Of a stretch of 15,128 nucleotides of DNA, positions 1 to 6,638 are shown piece after piece. The stretch spans positions 1 to 15,128 of the forward strand of contig CAZHPW010000058.1 of assembly GCA_964534515.1 (NCBI GenBank). Reading direction: 5' to 3'. The position numbers and the translations under genes were made by a program. Under the pieces are notes generated by a model. That model was not told where the DNA came from. It did not search any database and saw only the letters and a program-made list of their open reading frames with translations. How positions within the stretch are numbered: the stretch's first letter is position 1; each line of letters starts with the position of its first letter. This stretch comes from UBA6115 sp964534515 (GTDB lineage: Bacteria > Bacillota > Clostridia > Christensenellales > Aristaeellaceae).

Positions 1-85
1 AAGCAGAGGGGATTAGGGTATGCCCCTTCTGCACAAAAAACTCAATAAACAGGCTGCGCAGGCTTTTTGCCGTCAATTTTCTCAT
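1..85 (-). CDS. alaS: Alanyl-tRNA synthetase, first 28 codons (cut by window edge)
   Basis: Reading leftwards from an ATG at 85-83, the sequence gives 28 open codons, including LRSLFIEFFVQKGH and TLIPSA. This matches the conserved start of bacterial AlaRS (typically xxIRxxFLxFFxxKGHxxVPSA), the first helix of the class II catalytic domain that activates alanine and loads tRNA-Ala in the cytoplasm. The match rests on family knowledge and few residues, but the pattern is very characteristic. The start is supported by a GGAAG ribosome site at 97-93 that begins right after the stop codon of the upstream M42 gene. The gap to that gene is only 12 bp, so alaS is very likely co-transcribed with the aminopeptidases. 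There is no space between them for a promoter, terminator or T-box leader. The rest of the gene lies outside the window. Confidence 0.85.
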   Translation of the reverse strand, partial: MRKLTAKSLRSLFIEFFVQKGHTLIPSA

Positions 86-97
86 CTTTAAACTTCC

Positions 98-1096
98 TTA
101 GGCTAAATCTACAAATTGCAGGAGCACTTTGAGCGCCCCTTCCATATCGCGCATGTCAATCACCTCATTGGCTGAGTGGACATAGCGGCAGGGGATGGAC
201 AGGGTGCCGGTGGGCACGCCCGCACGGCTTAGCTGGATGGCGCCGCCGTCGGTGCCGCCAAAGGCCAGCACTTCGCGCTGGACCGCAACACCCGCGGCCT
301 CCGCCGCCTCAAACATCTTTTCGCGCACCCAGGGGGTGGCAATCATGCTGCGGTCCATAATTTTGACCGCCGGGCCCTGGCCCAGTTTGACAGCAGGCAG
401 TTTGGTCTCGGGCGTGTCGCCCCAGGCGGTCACGTCAATGGCCAGGCCGACGTCGGGCTCAACAGAGAAGGCGGCCACGGTCGCCCCGCGCAGGCCCACT
501 TCCTCCTGGGTGGAGAAGACGCCCACGATGTTGTTTTTCTGATTGTCCGCGTACATGAGCAGCTCCGTTAACAGCGCGCAGGCGCAGCGGTCATCCATGG
601 CCGGGGAGGCCACCTTGTTTTTGCCCAGGTAGGTGAAGTCCGGCGCGTACACGCAGACGTCGCCGATGTTGACCAGCTTTTCGGCTTCCTCGCGGCTCTC
701 AGCGCCGATGTCCACAAACACATCGGTCAGGTCCTGGCGGGCCTTGTTCTTGGTGTTGGGCTCAAGCACCGCGATGCCGGGCAGGCCGTCTTTGAACAGC
801 ATTTTACGGCCTCGCACCAGGTCAGGCCCGATGCCGCCCACCGCGCCCACGCGCAGGAAGCCGTTGTCTTCAATGTTGGTCACCACCAGGCCGATATGGT
901 CCATGTGGGCAGAAATCATGATGGTCTTGGCGTTCTCGTCCGCGCCGAATTTTTCCACAATCAGGTTGCCCAGGGCGTCGGTTTTCACGCTGTCTACATG
1001 GCCTTCCAGCAGCTCTTTGACTTTTTCGGCCACGGCGTGCTCGCTTCCGGAGGGGCCGTAGGCGGCTAACAGGGTTTGCAGGGTATCACGTAACAT
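98..1096 (-). CDS. M42 family metallopeptidase (third of three paralogues)
   Basis: A 332-residue cytoplasmic aminopeptidase of the M42 (TET/FrvX/CelM) family, of usual length. Such enzymes take N-terminal residues off short peptides with two metal ions, generally as large dodecameric particles. All expected active-site residues are present: H64 and catalytic D66 in SAHMDHIG, bridging D168 in AMDDR, catalytic E198 and metal ligand E199 in QEEVGLRGA, D221 in AIDVTAWGDTP, and H307 in RYVHSANE. Residues about 70-155 form the extra lid domain used for assembly in this family. The GGTDGGAIQ loop at 280-288 is also typical. There is no signal peptide. The ATG at 1096 follows a strong GAGGAGGA site at 1110-1103 that overlaps the stop of the preceding gene (12 bp gap). 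The metal motif has H67 where the other two paralogues have Glu (HMDHIG against HMDEIG and HLDEIG). The substrate residue cannot be read from sequence. Confidence 0.95.
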   Translation of the reverse strand: MLRDTLQTLLAAYGPSGSEHAVAEKVKELLEGHVDSVKTDALGNLIVEKFGADENAKTIMISAHMDHIGLVVTNIEDNGFLRVGAVGGIGPDLVRGRKMLFKDGLPGIAVLEPNTKNKARQDLTDVFVDIGAESREEAEKLVNIGDVCVYAPDFTYLGKNKVASPAMDDRCACALLTELLMYADNQKNNIVGVFSTQEEVGLRGATVAAFSVEPDVGLAIDVTAWGDTPETKLPAVKLGQGPAVKIMDRSMIATPWVREKMFEAAEAAGVAVQREVLAFGGTDGGAIQLSRAGVPTGTLSIPCRYVHSANEVIDMRDMEGALKVLLQFVDLA

Positions 1097-1108
1097 TTTC
1101 TATCCTCC

Positions 1109-2125
1109 TCAAACTGATAAGCTTTTTAGGAATGCCAGGGCCAGGTCGCTTTGCGCCTTGATATCAGAGAGCTTGGCTACGTTGTTGCCGGAGTGGATGT
1201 AGCGGCAGGGCACGCTCAATACACAGGTTCTGGCGCCTTTGCCGCTTTTTTGGAAGCTGCCCGCGTCGTTGCCGCCGGTGATGCCCCGCTTGATTTGATG
1301 GGGGATGCCGCTTTTCAGGGCAGCATCCTTCATCATCTGGTAAAGGCCGGTGTCTGCGATGGAGGCGTTGTCCATAAAACTGATGGCTACGCCCTCGCCC
1401 GGCACGCAGACGTGGAAGCGCGCTTCCGTGTCGCCCAGGTCATTGGCGGAGGTTCCCTCCAGGATGATGGCGATGTCAGGCTGGATGTGGAAGGCCGCGC
1501 CTTTGGAGCCGCGCAGGCCGACCTCTTCCTGGGTGACAAACACGCAGCACAGGTCGCCCGCGTAATCGCTGCTCTTCAAAATCTGAAGCAAACTGTAGCA
1601 GCCCACCCGGTCATCCAGGGCACGCGCGGCGACAAAGCCGTCGCCAAACTCGGTATAGGGCGTCTCAAACACGGCGTAGGTGCCCAGCGGGCAGAGGCCT
1701 TCGGCCTCTTTTTTGTCCGTCGCGCCGATGTCGATGTAGAGGCTGTCATAGTCCAACACACGAGCCCGGTCTTCCGGCGTTTGCAGGTGGATGGCCATCG
1801 CGCCGATGATGCCGCGCAGGCGCTCCTTGCCCAGGAGCACCCATTTGGACACCACCACGCGCGGGTCCACCCCGCCCACGGGGCGGAAGCGCAGCAGGCC
1901 GTCCTCGGTGTGGCCGGTAACGATAAAACCAATCTCATCCATGTGTGCGGCGAAGGTTACGCTGGGCAAATTCTGGTCCCTGCCCTTGCGGCGGCAGACC
2001 AGGTTGCCTGCGCGGTCAATGCTCACATCGTCGCAGTATTTCCTGGCTTCCTCGCGCAGCAGCGCGCGCACTTCGTTCTCCATGCCGGAGGGGCCAAAGG
2101 CCTCAACCAATGTTCTCAGGTCCAT
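1109..2125 (-). CDS. M42 family metallopeptidase (second of three paralogues)
   Basis: A 338-residue M42 aminopeptidase with a complete active site: H61 and D63 in AAHMDEIG, D171 in ALDDR, E200 and E201 in QEEVGLRGS, E223 in ILEGTSAND, and H311 in RYIHSGNN. A Glu in place of Asp at the fourth metal position (E223, in the LEGT motif) is common in the FrvX/CelM branch, whereas both neighbours keep Asp. The gene therefore belongs to a different subgroup and is not a recent duplicate. The GGNDAGSFQ loop at 284-292 fits that branch. No signal peptide is seen, so it should act in the cytoplasm on imported peptides. The ATG at 2125 lies inside the end of the upstream M42 gene (10 bp overlap), and a GGGAGG site at 2138-2133 sits seven bases before it. 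This implies translational coupling. Frv-type proteins have been linked to other roles, but the context points to peptide breakdown. Confidence 0.95.
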   Translation of the reverse strand: MDLRTLVEAFGPSGMENEVRALLREEARKYCDDVSIDRAGNLVCRRKGRDQNLPSVTFAAHMDEIGFIVTGHTEDGLLRFRPVGGVDPRVVVSKWVLLGKERLRGIIGAMAIHLQTPEDRARVLDYDSLYIDIGATDKKEAEGLCPLGTYAVFETPYTEFGDGFVAARALDDRVGCYSLLQILKSSDYAGDLCCVFVTQEEVGLRGSKGAAFHIQPDIAIILEGTSANDLGDTEARFHVCVPGEGVAISFMDNASIADTGLYQMMKDAALKSGIPHQIKRGITGGNDAGSFQKSGKGARTCVLSVPCRYIHSGNNVAKLSDIKAQSDLALAFLKSLSV

Positions 2126-3153
2126 AATTCATCCTCCCATTCAGGAGCAATCGCCGCGGCAAACTGGGCCAGAAGCCGGCCGCCCTCCTTGAGGGTGCCA
2201 CGGTTTAAGGTCTCAACCGTGGTGTGCATGTACTTGAGCGGCAGTTCCAACAAAACGGTCGGCACGCCTGCCCTCGCCCGGCTGATTTCATCAGCGTCGG
2301 TGGAGGTGTTTCTTGGCGCGACGGCGGTTTGCAGGGTGATGTTGTGCTCCTTGGCGGTCTCGGACAATTTCTGGCGCAGCACAGGGTGGATGTATGGCCC
2401 CATGGTGGCGACCAGGGAGTCGCCCTTGTGGGTGCGCCAGGCGGGTGCGCCGGGGGTGGCCGCGTGGCAGACGTCCAGCGCCACGCCAAAGTCCGGGTCA
2501 ACGCCATAGGCGGCGGTCAGAGCGCCCCTACAGCCCACCTCCTCCTGGGAGGAGGCCACAAAGTACAAATCGGCCTCGTGCTTGATGTTTTGCAGCAGCT
2601 TGAGCGCCTCATACATCATCGCCACGCAGGCGCGGTCATCACAGGTTTTCACCGCCGCCTGGTTGCCTTTCAGCTCCACATAGCGGTGCTCCAGCTGCAC
2701 CTGGTCGCCAACCTGTACCAGCTCTTTGACCTTGTCCGCCGGGTAACCCACGTCAATGTAAAGGTCCTCGCGCAGGTAGTTCTTCTTGCGGTCCTCATCA
2801 GTCAACAGGTGCGGCGGCTTGGCGCCAATGATGCCCAAAAGGGGCTCTTTTCCAAAGACGGTTACCCGCTGTCCGGGCAGGATGCGCGGGTCCACCCCGC
2901 CGACCTGGCCCATGCGCAGGCAGCCATCCTTCTCAATGTCCACAACCATCAGGCCAATCTCGTCCAGGTGGGCGGAGAACATGACCTTGGGGCCATTGCC
3001 CTTCTTGTGGGCGATGACATTGTTCATCTGGTCCACGGTGACCTCATCGCAAAGCGGGGCAAAGGCATCCCGGACAAAAGCGCTAACCAGCGCCTCATCG
3101 CCGGACAAACCCCGAATCGCGGTGATTTCCCGCAGGAAATCCTCAATATGCAT
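2116..3153 (-). CDS. M42 family metallopeptidase (first of three paralogues)
   Basis: A 345-residue M42 aminopeptidase and first gene of its operon. Active-site residues, numbered from the chosen start, are H62 and D64 in SAHLDEIG, D172 in TCDDR, E204 and E205 in QEEVGCRGA, D227 in ALDVCHAATPG, and H310 in KYMHTTVE. The loop at 283-290 reads TSTDADEI, unlike the GG(T/N)D loops of the two following paralogues, so all three copies differ around the substrate pocket. No signal peptide is present. The frame stays open to an ATG at 3225, but I chose the ATG at 3153. It has an AAAGGAAG ribosome site at 3165-3158, and the family-type N-terminus (HIEDFLREITAIRGLSGDE) begins there. The extra 24 residues from 3225 resemble no M42 start and cross a hairpin. 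The predicted transcription start near 3236 would still include the upstream ATGs, so a longer form cannot be fully excluded. Confidence 0.93.
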   Translation of the reverse strand: MHIEDFLREITAIRGLSGDEALVSAFVRDAFAPLCDEVTVDQMNNVIAHKKGNGPKVMFSAHLDEIGLMVVDIEKDGCLRMGQVGGVDPRILPGQRVTVFGKEPLLGIIGAKPPHLLTDEDRKKNYLREDLYIDVGYPADKVKELVQVGDQVQLEHRYVELKGNQAAVKTCDDRACVAMMYEALKLLQNIKHEADLYFVASSQEEVGCRGALTAAYGVDPDFGVALDVCHAATPGAPAWRTHKGDSLVATMGPYIHPVLRQKLSETAKEHNITLQTAVAPRNTSTDADEISRARAGVPTVLLELPLKYMHTTVETLNRGTLKEGGRLLAQFAAAIAPEWEDELWT

Positions 3154-3168
3154 ACGGCTTCCTTTCGT

Positions 3169-3190
3169 GCTTTGCCCCATCGGGCAAGGC
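3169..3190 (-). promoter_or_regulatory. Hairpin in the M42 operon leader, just before the ribosome site
   Basis: On the minus strand GCCTTGCCC and GGGCAAAGC face each other across the loop GATG. Eight of nine positions pair, with one C-A mismatch and a perfect six-pair core next to the loop. The stem ends three bases before the AAAGGAAG ribosome site at 3165-3158. There is no T-run, so it is not a terminator. It could affect ribosome access or mRNA stability. Whether it has any regulatory role is inference. Confidence 0.5.
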
Positions 3191-3232
3191 TGAGTTTTCA
3201 GCGTTGCAAAGCTCATTTCTTCCATTAACAGC

Positions 3233-3250
3233 GCTATATTTCAGTATAGC
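3233..3250. promoter_or_regulatory. 18-bp inverted repeat over the -10 box of the M42 operon (possible operator)
   Basis: GCTATA, six spacer bases, then TATAGC form a perfect 6+6 bp inverted repeat. Its right half overlaps the -10 hexamer at 3243-3248 and its left half covers the expected transcription start. A repressor bound here would block the promoter. Part of the symmetry comes from the AT-rich -10 box itself, so chance is possible. No matching regulator is visible in the window. Confidence 0.35.
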
Positions 3251-3271
3251 AAAGGCAAGGCGCATTCTCAA
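3243..3271 (-). promoter_or_regulatory. Promoter of the M42-M42-M42-alaS operon
   Basis: A -35 box TTGAGA (3271-3266) and a -10 box TATACT (3248-3243) are separated by exactly 17 bp. A TG one base upstream of the -10 makes it an extended -10 site. This is close to the sigma-A/sigma-70 consensus. It lies downstream of the terminator at 3342-3368 and about 90 bases before the chosen start at 3153, so transcription should begin near 3236. It marks the M42 genes as a transcription unit separate from the transporter operon. Confidence 0.75.
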
Positions 3272-3341
3272 GTGCGGGATGCGCGTCCCGGGGAAAAGAC
3301 TTCATATACTTTGTGTTCTGCCTTACCCAACGCTTGCCTGT

Positions 3342-3368
3342 AAAAAAAGAGCGGCCACCCGGCCGCTC
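3342..3368 (-). terminator. Rho-independent terminator after the S9 peptidase gene
   Basis: On the minus strand GAGCGGCC, a four-base loop GGGT and GGCCGCTC form a perfect eight-pair, GC-rich stem, followed directly by seven T residues. It begins about 20 bases after the stop of the S9 gene and closes the transporter-peptidase operon. Confidence 0.93.
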
Positions 3369-3388
3369 CTTGCATTATTCCTTACTGT

Positions 3389-5176
3389 TTACTGAATCCC
3401 CAGATTCTCCCTCACAAACGCCGCCATTTTGGGATAGCAGTCCAGTTTGTTTTTGAGCTTGGCGATGCCGTGCCCCTCGTCCTCATAGCGCAGGTAATTG
3501 ACCGTGACGCCGCGGGCGCGCAGGCGGTTGACCACCTGCTCCGCTTCCGTCACCGGCACCCTGGGGTCATTTGCGCCGTGCACCACCATCAGAGGGGTGA
3601 TGATGTCGTCCACCTTGGAAACCGGGGATACATCATAGAGCAGCTGGCGGTGGTGTTCCAGGCTGCCGTACTCGCTCTCCCGGTGCACCCGGCGGTAGGG
3701 CGCGGTGTTTTCCAGGAAGGTGACCAGGTTGAACATGCCCACCGTGTCAATCGCGCAGGCCCATAATTTGGGCAGCCTGGCCGCGCAGGACAGGGTCATA
3801 AAGCCGCCGTAGCTGCCGCCCATCACTCCGATGCGCTTTTCATCAGCGATGCCTTCCTGAATGAGGAACTTGACCAGCTCCTCAATGTCCTTGACGCTGT
3901 CCAAGCGCTTTTCAATGTCATCCAGGTGGGTGTAGGTCTTGCCGTAGCCGGTGGAGCCGCGGATGTTGGGCGCGACCACCGCGATGCCCTCACTGAGCAT
4001 GTACTGAAGGAAAGGGTTGAACATTGGGGTTTCCTGACCTTCCGGCCCACCATGGATGTCGATCATCACCGGCATGTTTTTGTCCAAGCCCTTTGGCACA
4101 TAGAGGAAGAAGGGCACCTTGAGGCCGTCAAAGGAGGTGAAACGGAGGAGGTCGGGGTTGACCATATCTTCCTTCTTCACCGCTTCCACCTGATTGTCTG
4201 TAATCTGTGTGAGTTTGCCTTTGTCTAGGTCCAGCTCATAGATGTTTTCCGGCGCGGCGGGCAAACTGATAGAAAACAGCAGCTTACTCCCAATGGTGTC
4301 CATTGCGTTGTAGGCGGCATAAACACCCCTTGGCATAGGCGGCAGGCTGACCTCCTTCATGCTTTCACGCTCATAGACCTTCAGGTCGGAATAGCCGTCA
4401 TTGTTGAGGATGAGCGCGAGGTATTTGCCTTCCCCGGTCACCGCGAGGCTTTCCACATCCCAATCATACTGCTTCACAAATGAAAATATCCCGCTCTTCA
4501 CCTCATAAAACGCCAGGGACGCGAACTCGCCCACTCGGTCGGTCAGCAGATAAAAACCACTGCTGTCAGGCAACCAGCAGCTTTTTGTCTCAGCGGAAAT
4601 GCCCTCATCCGGCGCGATGCGCAACGCTTGGCCGCTTGTTGTGTCCACCATCCACATCGCGTTGTCGCTTTCGCCCTTTAGCTTGTTGTAGGTCAGATAC
4701 TGCCCGTTGGGGGACAGGGAAGAAGGCCAATTGTAGTGGTCATGGTTTTCAAGGACAGTGGTTTTCTGGCCGGTTTTCAGGTCCATTACACTGATGTCAA
4801 AACTCTGGGGGTCACGCTCGTTGTCTGAGAACACCAGCTTGTCACCAGCAAGGCCACCCATCATGTGACGCGCTTTGGGTTTTTGGGTCAGGTTCAGGGG
4901 TTCTCTTTCCCCTTTTTTAAGCATCAAGAGCTGAACGTTCTCATCACCGCCCACATCCATGCAAAAGATGATCCGCTTGTTTTCCTGGTCGACATGGGGA
5001 TCAAAAATCCGTTCCCGCCCATAGGTCAGCTGGATTTCCTTGCCTGTCAACAAGTCCTTTTCCCAAAGCTGGGGGTCGCCTGACTGGCTGCCGGTATACA
5101 AAATCAGGTTTTCATTGATATAGCGCGGGCTATGGCTCTGGGGCGCTGTCAAATAATGTTTCAGTATTCCACTCAT
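3389..5176 (-). CDS. S9 family serine peptidase (prolyl oligopeptidase-like, S9C type)
   Basis: A 595-residue two-domain serine peptidase. Residues about 20-335 look like a beta-propeller with TolB-type repeats (for example LWEKDLLTGKEIQLTYG and FDISVMDLKTGQKT). Residues about 345-595 are an alpha/beta hydrolase with the full catalytic triad: S455 in GGSYGG, D537 in HGANDPRVP and H569 in DEGHG, plus the HGGPEGQ turn at 375-381 that helps form the oxyanion hole. The 82- and 32-residue spacings are normal for S9. Such enzymes cut short peptides or remove acylated or plain N-terminal residues; the exact specificity is unknown. No signal peptide or membrane segment is seen, so it should act in the cytoplasm. 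Its ATG overlaps the stop of the M14 gene (ATGA at 5176-5173), with AAGGAA a few bases upstream. It is the last gene of the transporter operon, ahead of a strong terminator. Confidence 0.94.
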   Translation of the reverse strand: MSGILKHYLTAPQSHSPRYINENLILYTGSQSGDPQLWEKDLLTGKEIQLTYGRERIFDPHVDQENKRIIFCMDVGGDENVQLLMLKKGEREPLNLTQKPKARHMMGGLAGDKLVFSDNERDPQSFDISVMDLKTGQKTTVLENHDHYNWPSSLSPNGQYLTYNKLKGESDNAMWMVDTTSGQALRIAPDEGISAETKSCWLPDSSGFYLLTDRVGEFASLAFYEVKSGIFSFVKQYDWDVESLAVTGEGKYLALILNNDGYSDLKVYERESMKEVSLPPMPRGVYAAYNAMDTIGSKLLFSISLPAAPENIYELDLDKGKLTQITDNQVEAVKKEDMVNPDLLRFTSFDGLKVPFFLYVPKGLDKNMPVMIDIHGGPEGQETPMFNPFLQYMLSEGIAVVAPNIRGSTGYGKTYTHLDDIEKRLDSVKDIEELVKFLIQEGIADEKRIGVMGGSYGGFMTLSCAARLPKLWACAIDTVGMFNLVTFLENTAPYRRVHRESEYGSLEHHRQLLYDVSPVSKVDDIITPLMVVHGANDPRVPVTEAEQVVNRLRARGVTVNYLRYEDEGHGIAKLKNKLDCYPKMAAFVRENLGIQ

Positions 5177-6570
5177 AAAGGCAGTTCCTTTCCGTGCAGG
5201 TAGTCCGCCACCAGGAGCCCTGATTCCAATTGAATGGACACTAGCTTTCGGATTGGGACTACCTCATAGTTGATATGTTCCTCGATGTATTCACAGAGTT
5301 TTAGATGTGCTTCCTCCGCTTCCTTCACGGCTTTCTTCAATAGCGCCTCTTTCTCTATGTTGTTCTCGCCATTTTCCTTCATACGGTCCAGCTCAACCTC
5401 ATTCATGCGGATGAGCATGCCGTAGGACAGGCTGGAATAGAACTTGTTCACATACAGGTTGTCAAAGACCTCTGCCTTGGTGGCAGGACGCTGGTAATCT
5501 GGGTCTTCCTTTGCCATGCGTTCCGTCGCGTTGTCGCTGTCCCCCCTGGTGAAGGCTTCAAGCGCCAGACGGAAGGGGTTGTTTTCATCGATGTATTGCA
5601 AGGTTTTTTGCATCTGGTCTTTGATGAAGGCGTTCTTCTGTTTGGAAAAAGCCAACTGTTCAAGCACCGCGTCCCTGCGGCTCATGTCACTTTCTGTCAT
5701 ATCCATGATGCGCTCATCATAAAAATAGGGCAATTCCGTTAAAAGGGTAAAGCTCTTGTAGCGGTCGTAGGCATAGGATGCGGAGCAGGTGCCCACCCGG
5801 ATTAATTTCTCCGGTTGTTCCTCACCGTATTTTTCCAGATAGTCATATTCTTCTTCGATGCCCAGCATTTTGAACACCGCGGGGGCAAAAGTTTCCAGAT
5901 AAGGCGCTTCCGGCTCTCCCAGGCTTAAGGGCACACCCACCTTGTCGGACGCTGTTTTCAAGTCCTCATACAGACTGGGCAGAGGCGCTGTCATGTACCA
6001 GTAGGTGCCGCCAAAACCGGCATTGTGTAAAGAATAAATAAAGTGCGGCTTCACCCGGTCAATCAGTTCCATCATCGCTGTAGTTTCCGGGATGGAATTG
6101 TGGAAATGCAGGTTTTTATAGTCAATGGGAAAGGTCCAGTCCACTTGTTTGTGCCCGGCAGGCCTGAAAAAATTACGTGAATAGGAATAGATTGTATAAG
6201 GTCCCTTGAGCCAGCCCTCATTTAATTTAAGACCGTCCGCGTCCCAGGCTTTCACCACATACCAGGTGTAGTCAAGCGCTTCGCGCAACTCCCTGCTCTT
6301 CGCCAGCTCTTCTGTGAAGTATTCCAGCATCATCGTGCCAATGGGTTCATTGGGATGGGGGCAGCCATACATCAGCGCGTTTTTGCTGCCATTCCCGATT
6401 CTCATGCAGTTGAGGGTCAGACCATTCTTGGTTTTTCCAAAAGGGAACAAACTGACCACTTCTGGGTACTCACGGGCTAATTTTTCAGAATTTTGCTCCA
6501 GTTCCTCAAGGGTGAAGAATTGCTGATACGCAGGTATCCTGTCCAGCAGGTCCTGAAAGACTTTCTTCAT
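5173..6570 (-). CDS. M14-like zinc carboxypeptidase, cytoplasmic
   Basis: A 465-residue protein with the M14 metallocarboxypeptidase pattern. Zinc ligands are H72 and E75 in GCPHPNEPIG and H182 in YSLHNAGFGG. E279 in LLTELPYF is the best candidate for the catalytic base. SIPETTAM at 159-166 and SRNFF at 131-135 match other conserved M14 blocks. In classical carboxypeptidases the last of these reads NRNF/NRNW, with Asn and Arg holding the substrate's C-terminal carboxylate; here the Arg is kept (R132) but Ser replaces Asn. About 180 mostly helical, charged residues follow E279. There is no signal peptide, unlike secreted M14 enzymes. The gene sits between the binding protein and the S9 peptidase in a peptide-transport operon, so trimming imported peptides from the C-terminus is the likely job. 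M14 relatives that cut cell-wall peptides are an alternative. A GAGGAG site six bases before the ATG supports the start. Confidence 0.85.
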   Translation of the reverse strand: MKKVFQDLLDRIPAYQQFFTLEELEQNSEKLAREYPEVVSLFPFGKTKNGLTLNCMRIGNGSKNALMYGCPHPNEPIGTMMLEYFTEELAKSRELREALDYTWYVVKAWDADGLKLNEGWLKGPYTIYSYSRNFFRPAGHKQVDWTFPIDYKNLHFHNSIPETTAMMELIDRVKPHFIYSLHNAGFGGTYWYMTAPLPSLYEDLKTASDKVGVPLSLGEPEAPYLETFAPAVFKMLGIEEEYDYLEKYGEEQPEKLIRVGTCSASYAYDRYKSFTLLTELPYFYDERIMDMTESDMSRRDAVLEQLAFSKQKNAFIKDQMQKTLQYIDENNPFRLALEAFTRGDSDNATERMAKEDPDYQRPATKAEVFDNLYVNKFYSSLSYGMLIRMNEVELDRMKENGENNIEKEALLKKAVKEAEEAHLKLCEYIEEHINYEVVPIRKLVSIQLESGLLVADYLHGKELPL

Positions 6571-6587
6571 GTTGCGCTCCTCGCTTT

Positions 6588-6623
6588 AAACGGGCGCACG
6601 GAGCAAAGCCCCGTGCGCCGTTT
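6588..6623 (-). promoter_or_regulatory. Strong intercistronic hairpin between binding-protein and M14 genes
   Basis: In the 68-bp gap, arms at 6623-6611 and 6601-6588 pair over 13 positions with a single bulged base; the loop is about nine bases. The arm sequence is AAACGG-CGCACGG and its complement. The 3' arm ends in TTT and runs straight into AAAGCGAGGAG, the ribosome site region of the M14 gene, so the T-run is too short for a normal terminator. Hairpins in this place often protect binding-protein mRNA or let only part of transcription through, giving more binding protein than downstream products. That role is inferred. Confidence 0.65.
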
Positions 6624-6638
6624 CATGGTTTGTTCGGT

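Noticed and set aside
1151..2509. Long plus-strand open frame of 452 codons opposite two M42 genes
   Set aside because: It is antisense to genes with complete M42 motifs, spans the junction of two of them, and gives no recognisable domain. High G+C coding sequence often leaves the opposite strand open.
3154..3225. 24-residue longer start for the first M42 protein
   Set aside because: The residues do not resemble M42 N-termini and cross a hairpin, and the ATG at 3153 has a better ribosome site. It is kept as a possible leader in the findings.
2224..3228. Plus-strand open frame of 334 codons opposite the first M42 gene
   Set aside because: It mirrors the M42 codons in antisense, shows no domain, and has no convincing ribosome site. 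Its end runs over the M42 promoter leader.
3154..3236. T-box or riboswitch in the leader of the M42-alaS operon
   Set aside because: The leader is only about 80 bases, has no T-box sequence or terminator hairpin, and shows one small stem only.
3275..3290. Inverted repeat CGGGA..TCCCG upstream of the -35 box of the M42 promoter
   Set aside because: It has only five perfect pairs per arm in a GC-rich stretch, which is easily explained by chance.
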